Shown one piece after another: positions 8,270 to 16,032 of a stretch of 37,723 bases of DNA. Source of the DNA: a gamma proteobacterium symbiont of Ctena orbiculata (GTDB lineage Bacteria; Pseudomonadota; Gammaproteobacteria; Chromatiales; Chromatiaceae); the NCBI GenBank assembly GCA_003058525.1, contig QBVD01000008.1, forward strand, positions 1 through 37,723, read 5' to 3'. Positions within the stretch are counted from its first letter, which is position 1, and every line of letters starts with the position of its first letter. Below the pieces are notes generated by a model. That model ran no database searches and was not told the DNA's origin. It saw only the letters and a list, made by a program, of their open reading frames with translations. A program made the translations under genes and the position numbers.

Positions 8270-8983
8270 ATGAGCTCAATAAAACAGATTCCGGTGGTAG
8301 AAACAAAGCGAACCAATCCACTGGCACGCGTGTTCGACGACTTGGTGCGCTTCTGCCGCTCCCGCTCCCTCTTCATCCTGCACTACTGTACCGGTTGCGG
8401 AGCGATCGAACTGCCACCGGCGATGACCTCCCGCTTCGACATGGAGCGTCTGGGCATTCAACCCATGGTCTCGCCTCGTCAGGCGGATATCCTGTTGATC
8501 ACCGGCTATGTCTCGATCAAGACCCTGAAACGGGTGATCCTGACCTATGAACAGATGGGATCTCCGAAGTATGTCATCGGTATCTGTTCCTGCACCGTCA
8601 ACGGCGGCATGTATTGGCAAAGCTACGCCACCGCAAAAAAACTCGACGAATACATGCCGGTGGACCTCTACATCGCCGGCTGCATGCCGAGACCCGAGGC
8701 GGTCATCACCGGTCTGCAACAGCTGATGGACCGGATTCACTCAGGCCAGGCGAACAGCTGGGAGGATTACTACCGCAATTATGATTACTACCTTGGCAAT
8801 CAGCAAAAGCTGTTTGGCGAGGATTGGCAGACACCCACAGATGTAATCAGCGAAGCAAATCACTATGACCTGCTGAGCGAGGGGACCCTGGGTGAGCATA
8901 CCCGCCTGCTGGAGCAACACCAGAAACCTCTGGAGGCATTGGATATGCGCCTGGGTCACGAGTTAAAGGAGCCACGCAAATGA
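8270..8983 (+). CDS. NuoB-like small subunit (MbxJ-like), Fe-S
   Basis: A soluble 237-residue subunit of the NuoB/NiFe-hydrogenase small subunit family, expected to hold the cluster closest to the membrane. Counting from the ATG at 8270, the cysteines are C40 and C43 (HYCTGCGAIEL), C106 and C108 (GICSCTVNGG) and C138 (AGCMPRP). NuoB has a tandem CC at the first site and Mbh-type hydrogenases have CxxC two residues before IE. Here CxxC is shifted by one and a Gly sits in the usual second-Cys place, so the cluster ligation may be unusual. The in-frame ATG at 8267 is only 2 bases after AAAAGGAG; 8270 has better spacing. The next gene overlaps by 4 bases. It lacks the N-terminal signal of uptake hydrogenases. 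Confidence 0.85.
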   Translation: MSSIKQIPVVETKRTNPLARVFDDLVRFCRSRSLFILHYCTGCGAIELPPAMTSRFDMERLGIQPMVSPRQADILLITGYVSIKTLKRVILTYEQMGSPKYVIGICSCTVNGGMYWQSYATAKKLDEYMPVDLYIAGCMPRPEAVITGLQQLMDRIHSGQANSWEDYYRNYDYYLGNQQKLFGEDWQTPTDVISEANHYDLLSEGTLGEHTRLLEQHQKPLEALDMRLGHELKEPRK

Positions 8984-9549
8984 GTAAGGAAATCGCCCAC
9001 TGGCTGGATGATCTGCTGGAGGAGATCGAGGGCATCGTGGTGCGACGCAAGAGCAGCCGCCGGGTACGCGTGGACGTGCCGGCCGATGCCCTGCCGGCCT
9101 TGCTTGAGTTGCTGCAGGGACGTGCCGGGTATATTCATCTCTCCGCCATCAGCTGTGTCGACTGGATTGATGATGATGAGTTCGAGCTGGTCTACCATGT
9201 CTGGTCCTACGAGAGTCACTCCCTGGTCTCTGCACATATCCGTATCGCCCGGGAGCCGGGGGTCTATCTGTCGGTCTATGACCTCTACCAGCCTGCCGCG
9301 TTTTTCGAACGGGATATTCACGAAATGTACGGCATCCACTTCGAAGGCAGTCCGAATATGGAGAAATTTATCCTCACCGAATGGGACGGACCACCGCCGA
9401 TGCGCAAGGAGTTCGACAGTGAAGCCTACATCAACGAACACCTGAGCTGGCAGAACTACAACCCGGAGTGGTTGCAGGAACTCGTGGCCGAGGGTGGTGG
9501 TGTGATTATTCCGCCTGAGGAACAGCGGTTTAGTCAGAAGAAAAAATAG
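8980..9549 (+). CDS. NuoC-like 30-kDa subunit (MbxK-like)
   Basis: A 189-residue soluble protein of the complex I 30-kDa family. The diagnostic segment FERDIHEMYGIHFEGSPNME lies near residues 108-127 and matches the family pattern ERE.yDlfGi.F.GHP. The C-terminus, with EYINEH-like EAYINEHLSW and IIPPEEQ, is hydrophilic. It carries no cofactor in known relatives and serves as a structural partner of the NuoB- and NuoD-type subunits. It overlaps the NuoB-like gene by 4 bases and is followed by a 150-bp gap filled by a repeat element. Confidence 0.88.
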   Translation: MSKEIAHWLDDLLEEIEGIVVRRKSSRRVRVDVPADALPALLELLQGRAGYIHLSAISCVDWIDDDEFELVYHVWSYESHSLVSAHIRIAREPGVYLSVYDLYQPAAFFERDIHEMYGIHFEGSPNMEKFILTEWDGPPPMRKEFDSEAYINEHLSWQNYNPEWLQELVAEGGGVIIPPEEQRFSQKKK

Positions 9550-9684
9550 TTTATTTAGTTTTTAGTTTTTAGTTTTTAGTTTTTAGTTTGATGAGTGTGC
9601 TCCGCACACGTTTATTTACAAGCGTGAGCGAAGCGAACACCGACAACTCATAACTAAAAACTCAAAACTCAAAACTCAAAACTT
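9550..9684. repeat. AT-rich inverted-repeat element, copy 2
   Basis: Left side: several AGTTTTT heptamer repeats (about 9559-9589). Centre: the hairpin GTGTGC-TCC-GCACAC (9595-9609) followed by GTGAGCGAAGCGAACACCG (about 9624-9642). Right side: AACTCATAACTAAAAACTC and AAAACTC heptamers (to about 9684). Left and right sides are reverse complements, so the whole element can fold into a long stem. It separates the NuoC-like and NuoD-like genes. Confidence 0.85.
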
Positions 9685-9699
9685 ACGAGCGCAGCGAGT

Positions 9700-10842
9700 A
9701 TGAGACCCGAAAACTACGAAGCCCAACGCCAGCCGCCGAGCAATGAATTCGAGCTCAATTTCGGCCCCAACCATCCCGGTATCGAAGGCAACTATGCCTT
9801 GAAGGTCAAACTGCACGGGGATGTAGTGCTGGAAGCCAGGGCTGACGGCGGATATCTCCATCGAGGTTTCGAAAAGCTGATGGAACAGCGGCTATGGATT
9901 CAAAATATCGCGCTTGTGCCGCGTATCTGTGTACCCGACCCATCCCCCATGGAACTCTGCTACTCCATGGCCGTAGAGCAGCTCTGCGGTTTGCATGTCC
10001 CACAAAGGGCCAACTGGATTCGCGTCATGCAGTTGGAGTTGTCACGTATCGCCGCCCATCTGTTCACCTTCGGCGGACATGCCGCGACCACCGGCATGTA
10101 CAGTACCATGTATTGGGGGGTGGCGGATCGCGATCTGATCCTGGACCTGTTCGAGGAGTTCACCGGGGGCCGTGTCTACAGCATCTACAATATCCCCGGT
10201 GGTGTGAGGCGGGAATTGCCGCCCGGGTTTCTGCAGCGGGTGAGTGATACCCTCGACTATGTCGAATCCCGTCTGCCTGACTATGATGATCTCTTCTTCA
10301 AAAACCAGGTTTTCGTAAAACGTGCCAAGGGCGTCGGTGTTTTGAGTCAGGAACAGGCCCTCGCCTGGGGCGTCACGGGACCGAACCTGCGCGCCACCGG
10401 TCTCGCGTTCGATGTACGCAGGGACGATCCCTATCTGGTCTATGATCAACTCGATTTTGAGATTCCAACCGAAGAGAGCGGCGACGCCTGGGCCCGTACC
10501 CTGGTGAGACGGCACGAACTGATGGAGAGCATCCGCATTGTTCGTCAGGTAGTCGAAACACTCCCGGATATCCACGGCCCGATTCGCGCACCCATACCCA
10601 ACCCGCTGGCCTGGAATGTACCGGCTGGCGAGACCTATACCCGGGTCGAATCATCCAAGGGCGAGCTCTGCTACTACGTGGTATCGGACGGCGGCCCCAA
10701 ACCCTACCGTGTACACGTGCGGGGACCCTCGTCGATGCATGCGGTACAGGTCCTGGAAAAACTATCGGTAGGCTCGCGTATCGAGGATATTGCGCAGACT
10801 ATGTTCTCGCTTGATGCATGTCCTCCCGAGGTTGATCGATGA
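9700..10842 (+). CDS. NuoD-like large subunit (MbxL-like) with incomplete NiFe ligands
   Basis: A 380-residue soluble subunit of the NuoD/NiFe-hydrogenase large subunit family. The N-terminus has FGPNHPGIEG and GYLHRGFEKL, as in NuoD. Active NiFe enzymes carry CxxC at both ends. Here the first motif is RICVPD, with C77 kept and D80 in place of the second Cys. The C-terminal motif is LDACPPEVDR, with C374 kept and E377 replacing the second. With two of four ligands lost, Ni-Fe binding is not expected. The EVDR end without a cleavable tail also resembles NuoD and rules out hydrogenase-type maturation. From memory, archaeal Mbx/Mbs large subunits also lack a full NiFe set. The ATG at 9700 follows directly on a repeat and has a poor ribosome site. 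Confidence 0.88.
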   Translation: MRPENYEAQRQPPSNEFELNFGPNHPGIEGNYALKVKLHGDVVLEARADGGYLHRGFEKLMEQRLWIQNIALVPRICVPDPSPMELCYSMAVEQLCGLHVPQRANWIRVMQLELSRIAAHLFTFGGHAATTGMYSTMYWGVADRDLILDLFEEFTGGRVYSIYNIPGGVRRELPPGFLQRVSDTLDYVESRLPDYDDLFFKNQVFVKRAKGVGVLSQEQALAWGVTGPNLRATGLAFDVRRDDPYLVYDQLDFEIPTEESGDAWARTLVRRHELMESIRIVRQVVETLPDIHGPIRAPIPNPLAWNVPAGETYTRVESSKGELCYYVVSDGGPKPYRVHVRGPSSMHAVQVLEKLSVGSRIEDIAQTMFSLDACPPEVDR

Positions 10843-10859
10843 AGAGCACAGCTTCTGAA

Positions 10860-10918
10860 CGGTGCGGCAAGCCGCACCCTACATCACAATTATCGGTAGG
10901 GTGCGGCTTGCCGCACCG
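10860..10918. repeat. GTGCGGC-type palindrome pair (perfect 23-bp inverted repeat)
   Basis: Arms at 10860-10882 and 10896-10918 are perfect reverse complements with a 13-base spacer. Each arm also contains its own palindrome, GGTGCGGCAAGCCGCACC or its complement, flanked by CTAC/GTAG. This GTAGGGTGCGGC type is, from memory, common between genes in sulfur-oxidising and related gammaproteobacteria. It lies between the NuoD-like and NuoI-GltD genes and could form a strong RNA hairpin. A smaller hairpin, CAACGGA (10928-10934) with TCCGTTG (10940-10946), follows. Confidence 0.85.
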
Positions 10919-10972
10919 GAGCCCATCCAACGGACTGCATCCGTTGTCACAACAAGTCAAGAGACTTAGCCG

Positions 10973-12829
10973 ATGACAAAGCCAATTCAAAACTCAAAAT
11001 TCAAGCTTCAAAATTCGCCAATCGGCTACGAGGACCACGGCTCCATCCTCTCCCCGCTTAAGGCGCTCCAGTTTTTCGCCCGCAAACCCGTAACCGTGCC
11101 GCTGGAACCCAGACCGGCGGCAGCAAACTATCGCGGTTTTCACTTGAATGATCACGAGAAATGCATTGGCTGCAGTTCCTGCCAAAAGGTCTGCGACAAT
11201 GCCGCGATCACCATGGTGAAGGTCCCTCACCTGCCGGAAGATCCGGTCAACGGGATTCGCAATCTCCGCCCCGCCATCGACTACGGACGTTGTTGCTGGT
11301 GCGCCCTGTGCGTCGATATCTGCCCCACCGGGGCCATCTCTCTCTCCAGGGAGTATGTCCACACCTGTACCCAGGCAGAGATCGACAGCTATTTCATTCT
11401 GCCCGACGAAACCGGTATTCACGGCAAACACTACGGCCTGGGCTGGCAGAAGAGTGTCGACTCCGATCTGCTTGACCTGGAAAGGCAAGCGATGGAAGAG
11501 CTGAGTCCAGAGACCAGGATCGACAATTTCGATGAGATCGTCCATGGATACAGCGAACAACAGGCCGTGATCGAGGCCTCGCGCTGCGTCCAGTGCGGTA
11601 TGTGCCACGACGCCTGCCCGACTCATATGGATGCGCCGGAATACATCCGCGCTATCTGGCAGGGGAAACCTGAAGAGGCGGTACGCTGGATCTACAATTC
11701 CAATCCCTTTTCCCATGTCTGCGGCCGCGTCTGTACCCACCGATGCGAAGAGGCCTGTTCCATCGGCCGACGGGGTGAACCGGTTGCCATTCAATGGCTG
11801 AAGCGATACGCCATGGATGCGGTTGATCACGAACGAGTCAAACAGATCGTCGCGGAGCAGAAGGCCGACTACCTGAGTGGCAAACAGATTGCAATTATCG
11901 GTGCCGGGCCTGCCGGTCTCACAGCCGCATTCGATCTGGTGCGAAAGGGCCATCAGGTAACCGTATTCGAGGCCAGGGATGCAGCGGGTGGCATGCCCAG
12001 ATACGGCATTCCTTCCTATCGTCTGCCCTACGATATGCTCGACCGGGACATCGATGTCATCACATCGATGGGTGTGAAAATCAAGACCAACACCAGGATT
12101 GGCGTGGATATCAGCATGCAGCAGCTGCAAGCCGATTACGATGCGGTCGTCCTGGCGATCGGCCTGCACCTGGGGCGCTCGACCCGGATACCTGGAGCGG
12201 ATCATAAACAGGTCGCAAAGGCAGTGGATCTGTTGCGCATGATTACCAACGATGAAAAATTCAAACTGCCGAAAAAGGCCGTGGTGATCGGTGGCGGTAA
12301 TGTGGCCATGGACATTGCCCGCAGCATCGCCCGCATGCAGCGGCGTGCACATGGGCAGGTGACAGTGACGGTAACCGCCCTGGAAGACAAGGCGCACTTC
12401 CTGGCCGACCCTGTGGAGGTCAAAGAGTGTCTCGAGGAGGGGATCGAAATTTTCGATGCGCGGGGCCCGCAGGCCTGCATTGTCGAAAGGGGCCGTCTGA
12501 AGGGTCTGAAGACCTGGAAGGTCCGCTCGATTTTCGATGACCAGGGTCGCTTTTCACCCGCCTATGACGAATCTGACGAGCAGATCCACGAAGGCGACAT
12601 GGTGATCGAGGCCATTGGCCAGATGTCGGATGTCTCCTTACTCGGAGAAGCCCTCAGTGAAGAACTGGAGTGGCACCGGGGACGTCTCAAAGTGGATGAA
12701 AACGGCCGCACATCGGTCGATTGGCTCTGGGCCGCCGGCGACTGCGTCAATGGGCCGGACGTGGTGCATGCGGTTGCCGACGGCCACCGGGTGGCGGCAA
12801 GTATTGAAACATGGCTTGAAAATAAATAG
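10973..12829 (+). CDS. NuoI-like ferredoxin fused to GltD-type FAD/NAD(P)H oxidoreductase
   Basis: A 618-residue soluble fusion. Residues 55-125 form a NuoI/MbhN-like domain with two [4Fe-4S] motifs: C64, C67, C70, C74 (CIGCSSCQKVC), and C107 or C108, C110, C113, C117 (CCWCALCVDICP). Residues 195-280 match the N-terminal Fe-S domain of glutamate synthase small subunit (CVQCGMCHDACP, then CGRVCTHRCEEAC). The FAD-binding GAGPAG is at 310-315, the NAD(P)-binding GGGNVAMD near 430, and the final GDCVNGP near 592 closes the FAD fold. It probably feeds electrons from NAD(P)H into, or takes them from, the complex I-like arm, replacing NuoE/F/G. The first 15 residues are encoded by repeat-like DNA, so the true start may be later. 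No strong ribosome site is seen. Last gene of the operon. Confidence 0.88.
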   Translation: MTKPIQNSKFKLQNSPIGYEDHGSILSPLKALQFFARKPVTVPLEPRPAAANYRGFHLNDHEKCIGCSSCQKVCDNAAITMVKVPHLPEDPVNGIRNLRPAIDYGRCCWCALCVDICPTGAISLSREYVHTCTQAEIDSYFILPDETGIHGKHYGLGWQKSVDSDLLDLERQAMEELSPETRIDNFDEIVHGYSEQQAVIEASRCVQCGMCHDACPTHMDAPEYIRAIWQGKPEEAVRWIYNSNPFSHVCGRVCTHRCEEACSIGRRGEPVAIQWLKRYAMDAVDHERVKQIVAEQKADYLSGKQIAIIGAGPAGLTAAFDLVRKGHQVTVFEARDAAGGMPRYGIPSYRLPYDMLDRDIDVITSMGVKIKTNTRIGVDISMQQLQADYDAVVLAIGLHLGRSTRIPGADHKQVAKAVDLLRMITNDEKFKLPKKAVVIGGGNVAMDIARSIARMQRRAHGQVTVTVTALEDKAHFLADPVEVKECLEEGIEIFDARGPQACIVERGRLKGLKTWKVRSIFDDQGRFSPAYDESDEQIHEGDMVIEAIGQMSDVSLLGEALSEELEWHRGRLKVDENGRTSVDWLWAAGDCVNGPDVVHAVADGHRVAASIETWLENK

Positions 12830-12830
12830 T

Positions 12831-12982
12831 TGTGAGTTTTTTTAGTTTTGAGTTAACACGTGCGCTTAGCACATGCGTTTGTTCTAACAAGAAAAAATCG
12901 TGAGCGAAGCGAACTCATCCAACTCAAAACTTAAAACTCAAAACTTAAAACTTAAAACTTAAAACTTAAAACTTAAAACTCA
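12831..12982. repeat. AT-rich inverted-repeat element, copy 3, with heptamer array
   Basis: Between the fusion gene and the rubrerythrin-like gene. The left side has AGTTTTGAGTT. The centre has a decayed ACGTGCGCTTAGCACATGCG hairpin and the core GTGAGCGAAGCGAAC (about 12900-12914). The right side is a tandem array of about eight 7-base units alternating AAAACTC and AAAACTT (about 12921-12982). Such an array is likely to vary in number between strains. Confidence 0.85.
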
Positions 12983-12998
12983 TACACCGGGGTTGGTT

Positions 12999-13502
12999 AT
13001 GAAAGAAGGACAGAGTAGCGGTTACCAAAAGCTTAAGTCGAAAAAAAGCCTGGGAGAAATTCTCGAGGTTGCGATCGAGTTCGAACGGACGGCAAGGGAC
13101 TTCTATACAGCCTTGATCCCCAAGGTCAGCAAGCAGATCCGCTACCTGGTGGAGGAACTCGCCGACGAGGAACAGCGCCATTTCGATCTCTTCAACGAGC
13201 TCAGGTCACGGCCCGATATCGAGCATCATATTCAGATGATGGTAGAGGCACCGGCCAGTGACAAACGCTTTTCGGATTGTATCCACCTCCCGGAGCTGGG
13301 GGATAAGCCTGACGACCAGACCGTGCTGCAATATGCCCTGGGCCGCGAGCACGCGGCCATGGAGCAGTACCATGCACTGGCAGAAAGCACAGAAGCGGGA
13401 CCGGTCAAGGATCTGTTTATGTTCCTCGCCAACGAGGAGACCCTGCATAAGAACCAGTTGGAAAAACTCTATTACGAGACGATCCACAGTGGTGGGGTTT
13501 AA
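12999..13502 (+). CDS. rubrerythrin/ferritin-like diiron protein
   Basis: A 167-residue soluble four-helix protein. The diiron ligand pattern is duplicated: E27 or E29 in AIEFERTARDFY with E58 and H61 in DEEQRHF, and E117 in GREHAAMEQY with E147 and H150 in NEETLHKNQL. There is no C-terminal rubredoxin domain, so it is a short ferritin-like or erythrin-type member. Relatives reduce peroxide or store and handle iron. The start is the ATG at 12999, with GGGG at 12989-12992 upstream; an in-frame TTG at 12993 is less likely. It is separated from the operon by a repeat element and may be expressed on its own. Confidence 0.85.
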   Translation: MKEGQSSGYQKLKSKKSLGEILEVAIEFERTARDFYTALIPKVSKQIRYLVEELADEEQRHFDLFNELRSRPDIEHHIQMMVEAPASDKRFSDCIHLPELGDKPDDQTVLQYALGREHAAMEQYHALAESTEAGPVKDLFMFLANEETLHKNQLEKLYYETIHSGGV

Positions 13503-13536
13503 TAGCCCAAAAAGAATATGAGAATTAGCTTATTTG

Positions 13537-13575
13537 CTACAAACCCATATTGGATTTAGTCTAATATTATTGTAG
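13537..13575. promoter_or_regulatory. nested inverted repeat upstream of the TolC-like gene
   Basis: CTACAA (13537-13542) pairs with TTGTAG (13570-13575), enclosing ATATTGGA and TCTAATAT, which pair with one mismatch. It lies in the 178-base gap between the rubrerythrin-like and TolC-like genes. It could be an operator or a weak terminator; there is no T-run after it on the plus strand. Confidence 0.35.
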
Positions 13576-13680
13576 TAAATGGAACACTACACCTCTTGGT
13601 TGGCAAGCTAAGAAGGACACTGTTGACAGTTTGCATAGTGCGTTCATGGCAGAAGCCTATGCTTTAGTGCAGAGGACAAC

Positions 13681-15111
13681 GTGAAAAAACGACTCATAAG
13701 GCAGGCTGTTCAGCCTGTCTCGACTCTCCTTGAGCTTTTAACAACACTTTCAGGTTTACTACTTTTATTCCTTTTATATGCGACACTCAACCCGGTTTTG
13801 GCTAACGACGTCAAGTCATACACACTTGATGAGGCGGTTGCCACGGCGTTGGAAAAGAATCGACTGAAGCTCATTTCACAAAAATCGGTGGCGATTGCGG
13901 AAGCCCAGTACAAACAGGCCCGCTCCACCTATTGGCCGACACTCAGCCTGAACGCCAATTTCATTCGCCGGGATGAGACCGCTATATTCGAGTTCCCGGC
14001 CCAGCGATTCGATGTGGCCCCTGGCATGCTGCCACCGGTGGAAGTACCTGCGCTGGATGTGGATCTGTTGGGCAGGGACACCTCCCACTACTCACTCGAA
14101 ATGACTTACCCGCTGTATACCGGGGGTAAGCGTTCCAGTCTGATCGAACAGGCGCGACTCGGTATCGATATTGCCACCAAGGAGGTCCATCGAACCAACC
14201 TGCAGATCGTGCAGGATGTGAAGCGCTATTACTATGCCGCACTCTATACCCGGCAGCTTGCAGCCCTGGCCGAAGATATCACCATCTCCTTCGAGGTGTT
14301 GAGAGATATCACCCAGGCCTTCTACGACGGCGGTTCAGAATCGGTCAACAAACTCGACCTGCTGCAAAGCAAGCTTGCGCATACCCTGGCTGAGGCGACC
14401 TATGAAGAACTCGCAGCAAAACACCAGGCTGCTCTGGCCGCACTGTCCTTTACCATGGGGCTCGAATGGCAGGAACAGATTCAGCTCGGCACACAGGAGT
14501 ATCCGGACGCTGCGAACAGTCTTGAGCTTGACCGGCTGATCGGTCAGGCAGAGAAATTCAATCCCCAGATTGAACAGCTGGCGCTGGCCGTGGAGGCCTA
14601 TGAGGCCAAAGTGGACGAAGCCAGGAGTGACCACTACCCTACCATCGGCCTGATGGCCTCCGTGGATGAGTTCAATAATGATCTGGATGGTGGCCTGAGT
14701 GTTGAAGAAAACGAACACTCCTGGCAGTTGGCCATCGGCATGGAACTGAAGCTGTTTGACGGCGGCCTGATCAAACATCGTATTGCGGCAGCCAAAGCGG
14801 AAAAGGCGCAAAAAGAGCAGCAGAGGCTACTGCTCAGTGAAAGCACCGCGACACAGATCAAGCACCTTTTCATCAAGACCGGAGCTGCCCGCAAGCAGGT
14901 CGACATCACCCAACAGGCAGTCGAGACCTCGCAACAAAACCTTGACCTGAGCAATCGCGCCTACCAGACCGGCGCGGTAAAAACCGAAAAGATAATCGAG
15001 GCAAATCTGCTGGATGCCATGGTACGCGCCAACCTTGCCCGCGCCTCTCATGATCAGGCGCTCCATCTGGCTGAAATTGCCTACCTCTTGGGGAGCGAGG
15101 TTATCGAGTAA
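13681..15111 (+). CDS. TolC-family outer membrane efflux protein
   Basis: A 476-residue protein starting at a GTG, with GAGG 5-8 bases upstream. A long basic then hydrophobic N-terminus (hydrophobic about residues 17-41) is a signal peptide. The mature part has two OEP repeats: YTLDEAVATALEKN with YKQARSTYWPTLSLNANF and YPLYTGGKRSSLIEQA in the first half, and HYPTIGLMASV with LKLFDGGLIKHRI in the second. These are the usual marks of trimeric TolC-type exit ducts. No inner membrane pump or membrane fusion protein is adjacent. Instead it is followed after 18 bases by a binding protein and a c-di-GMP enzyme, an unusual partner set. Confidence 0.88.
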   Translation: MKKRLIRQAVQPVSTLLELLTTLSGLLLLFLLYATLNPVLANDVKSYTLDEAVATALEKNRLKLISQKSVAIAEAQYKQARSTYWPTLSLNANFIRRDETAIFEFPAQRFDVAPGMLPPVEVPALDVDLLGRDTSHYSLEMTYPLYTGGKRSSLIEQARLGIDIATKEVHRTNLQIVQDVKRYYYAALYTRQLAALAEDITISFEVLRDITQAFYDGGSESVNKLDLLQSKLAHTLAEATYEELAAKHQAALAALSFTMGLEWQEQIQLGTQEYPDAANSLELDRLIGQAEKFNPQIEQLALAVEAYEAKVDEARSDHYPTIGLMASVDEFNNDLDGGLSVEENEHSWQLAIGMELKLFDGGLIKHRIAAAKAEKAQKEQQRLLLSESTATQIKHLFIKTGAARKQVDITQQAVETSQQNLDLSNRAYQTGAVKTEKIIEANLLDAMVRANLARASHDQALHLAEIAYLLGSEVIE

Positions 15112-15129
15112 ATCAATAGCCTCTGTATC

Positions 15130-16032
15130 GTGAACATACATCCCATCAATCACCATGGATTGAACTGGATCATTGGACTGATTTTATTGGCATCGCTCTC
15201 TGCCGTTGCCGACAATCATAATATCATGCTTGTCGGCGGTAGCGCCGAGTCGATCTATGATTCCCGGATCACAGACGTGGAGATCCTCTTCACCGTACTC
15301 TTCAATGAGATGTTCAAGGATCAGAATGAAGAGTTCAAGATCAAGATCTACGACACCGATCAGGCACTAACCAGGGAACTTGCCGCCGGCAATCTCGATG
15401 CAGTATTCATGGATACTGTGCTCTATCTCGATAATTTTGAATACCTTCATCCTGAGATCGCATTTGCCGTTCAGCACGGTCAATCCATTAAACCGAAATA
15501 TATTCTGCTTGTAAGGCGTGACAGCAAAATTGACTCTTTGCATGAGTTGCAAAATAAAAAAATCATCATTCCCTCTGGACATGCCGTGGGCAAGCGCTTT
15601 CTGGACGTCGAACTGATGCACGCGGGACTACCTGTTTCGAATGAGCATTTTTCCGAAATACGGCAGACCAAGGAGTCGAATACAGCTATCATCAAACTCT
15701 TTTTCAATCAGGTAGATGCGGCGCTGGTTACCGATTTTTCCTATGAAGTCGCCAGTGAGCTGAATCTACAAATTCCCCAAAGTTTGGAAATAATCGAAAC
15801 ATCACCGCCAATGATTCACATGGTTATTTCTGTACGAAAGGATTTCCCCAGGCACCGTGTCGACAAAATATTCCCCTATCTTGAAAATCTCGAAGAGATA
15901 CCCCGCCTGCAACATTTGAGAAAGAGTTTCCGGTTTCAGGGACTGCACAGGATCAGTACGGACGAGGTATACGATGTGCGCCAGTTAAGTGAAAAGTATA
16001 TCCGTCTGAGAAGCGAGAGAGAACTCCCATGA
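15130..16032 (+). CDS. PhnD-like periplasmic binding protein 1
   Basis: A 300-residue protein from a GTG start, with a hydrophobic segment near residues 13-27 ending in SAVADN, consistent with a signal peptide. The body resembles PhnD/SsuA/transferrin-like solute-binding domains: a lobe with AGNLDAVFMDT, a hinge with KKIIIPSGHAVGKRFLDVELM, and NTAIIKLFFNQVDAALVTD. It is clearly paralogous to the proteins at 18528 and 19448. No permease or ATPase is nearby. Its last 4 bases overlap the start of the GGDEF-EAL gene (ATGA), so the two are probably made together. I infer that it binds a small ligand and signals to the membrane sensor. The ligand cannot be read from the sequence. Confidence 0.8.
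   Translation: MNIHPINHHGLNWIIGLILLASLSAVADNHNIMLVGGSAESIYDSRITDVEILFTVLFNEMFKDQNEEFKIKIYDTDQALTRELAAGNLDAVFMDTVLYLDNFEYLHPEIAFAVQHGQSIKPKYILLVRRDSKIDSLHELQNKKIIIPSGHAVGKRFLDVELMHAGLPVSNEHFSEIRQTKESNTAIIKLFFNQVDAALVTDFSYEVASELNLQIPQSLEIIETSPPMIHMVISVRKDFPRHRVDKIFPYLENLEEIPRLQHLRKSFRFQGLHRISTDEVYDVRQLSEKYIRLRSERELP

Noticed and set aside
1392-10842. Annotation of the operon as an energy-converting NiFe hydrogenase
   Set aside because: The large subunit has lost two of four NiFe ligands and ends in EVDR with no cleavable tail, and no hyp maturation genes are present.
10994-12397. Long minus-strand open frame of 467 codons
   Set aside because: It lies antisense to the NuoI-GltD fusion gene and has no domain; high-GC coding DNA often leaves such frames open.
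12921-12982. CRISPR-like array
   Set aside because: The units are 7 bases in direct tandem with no spacers.
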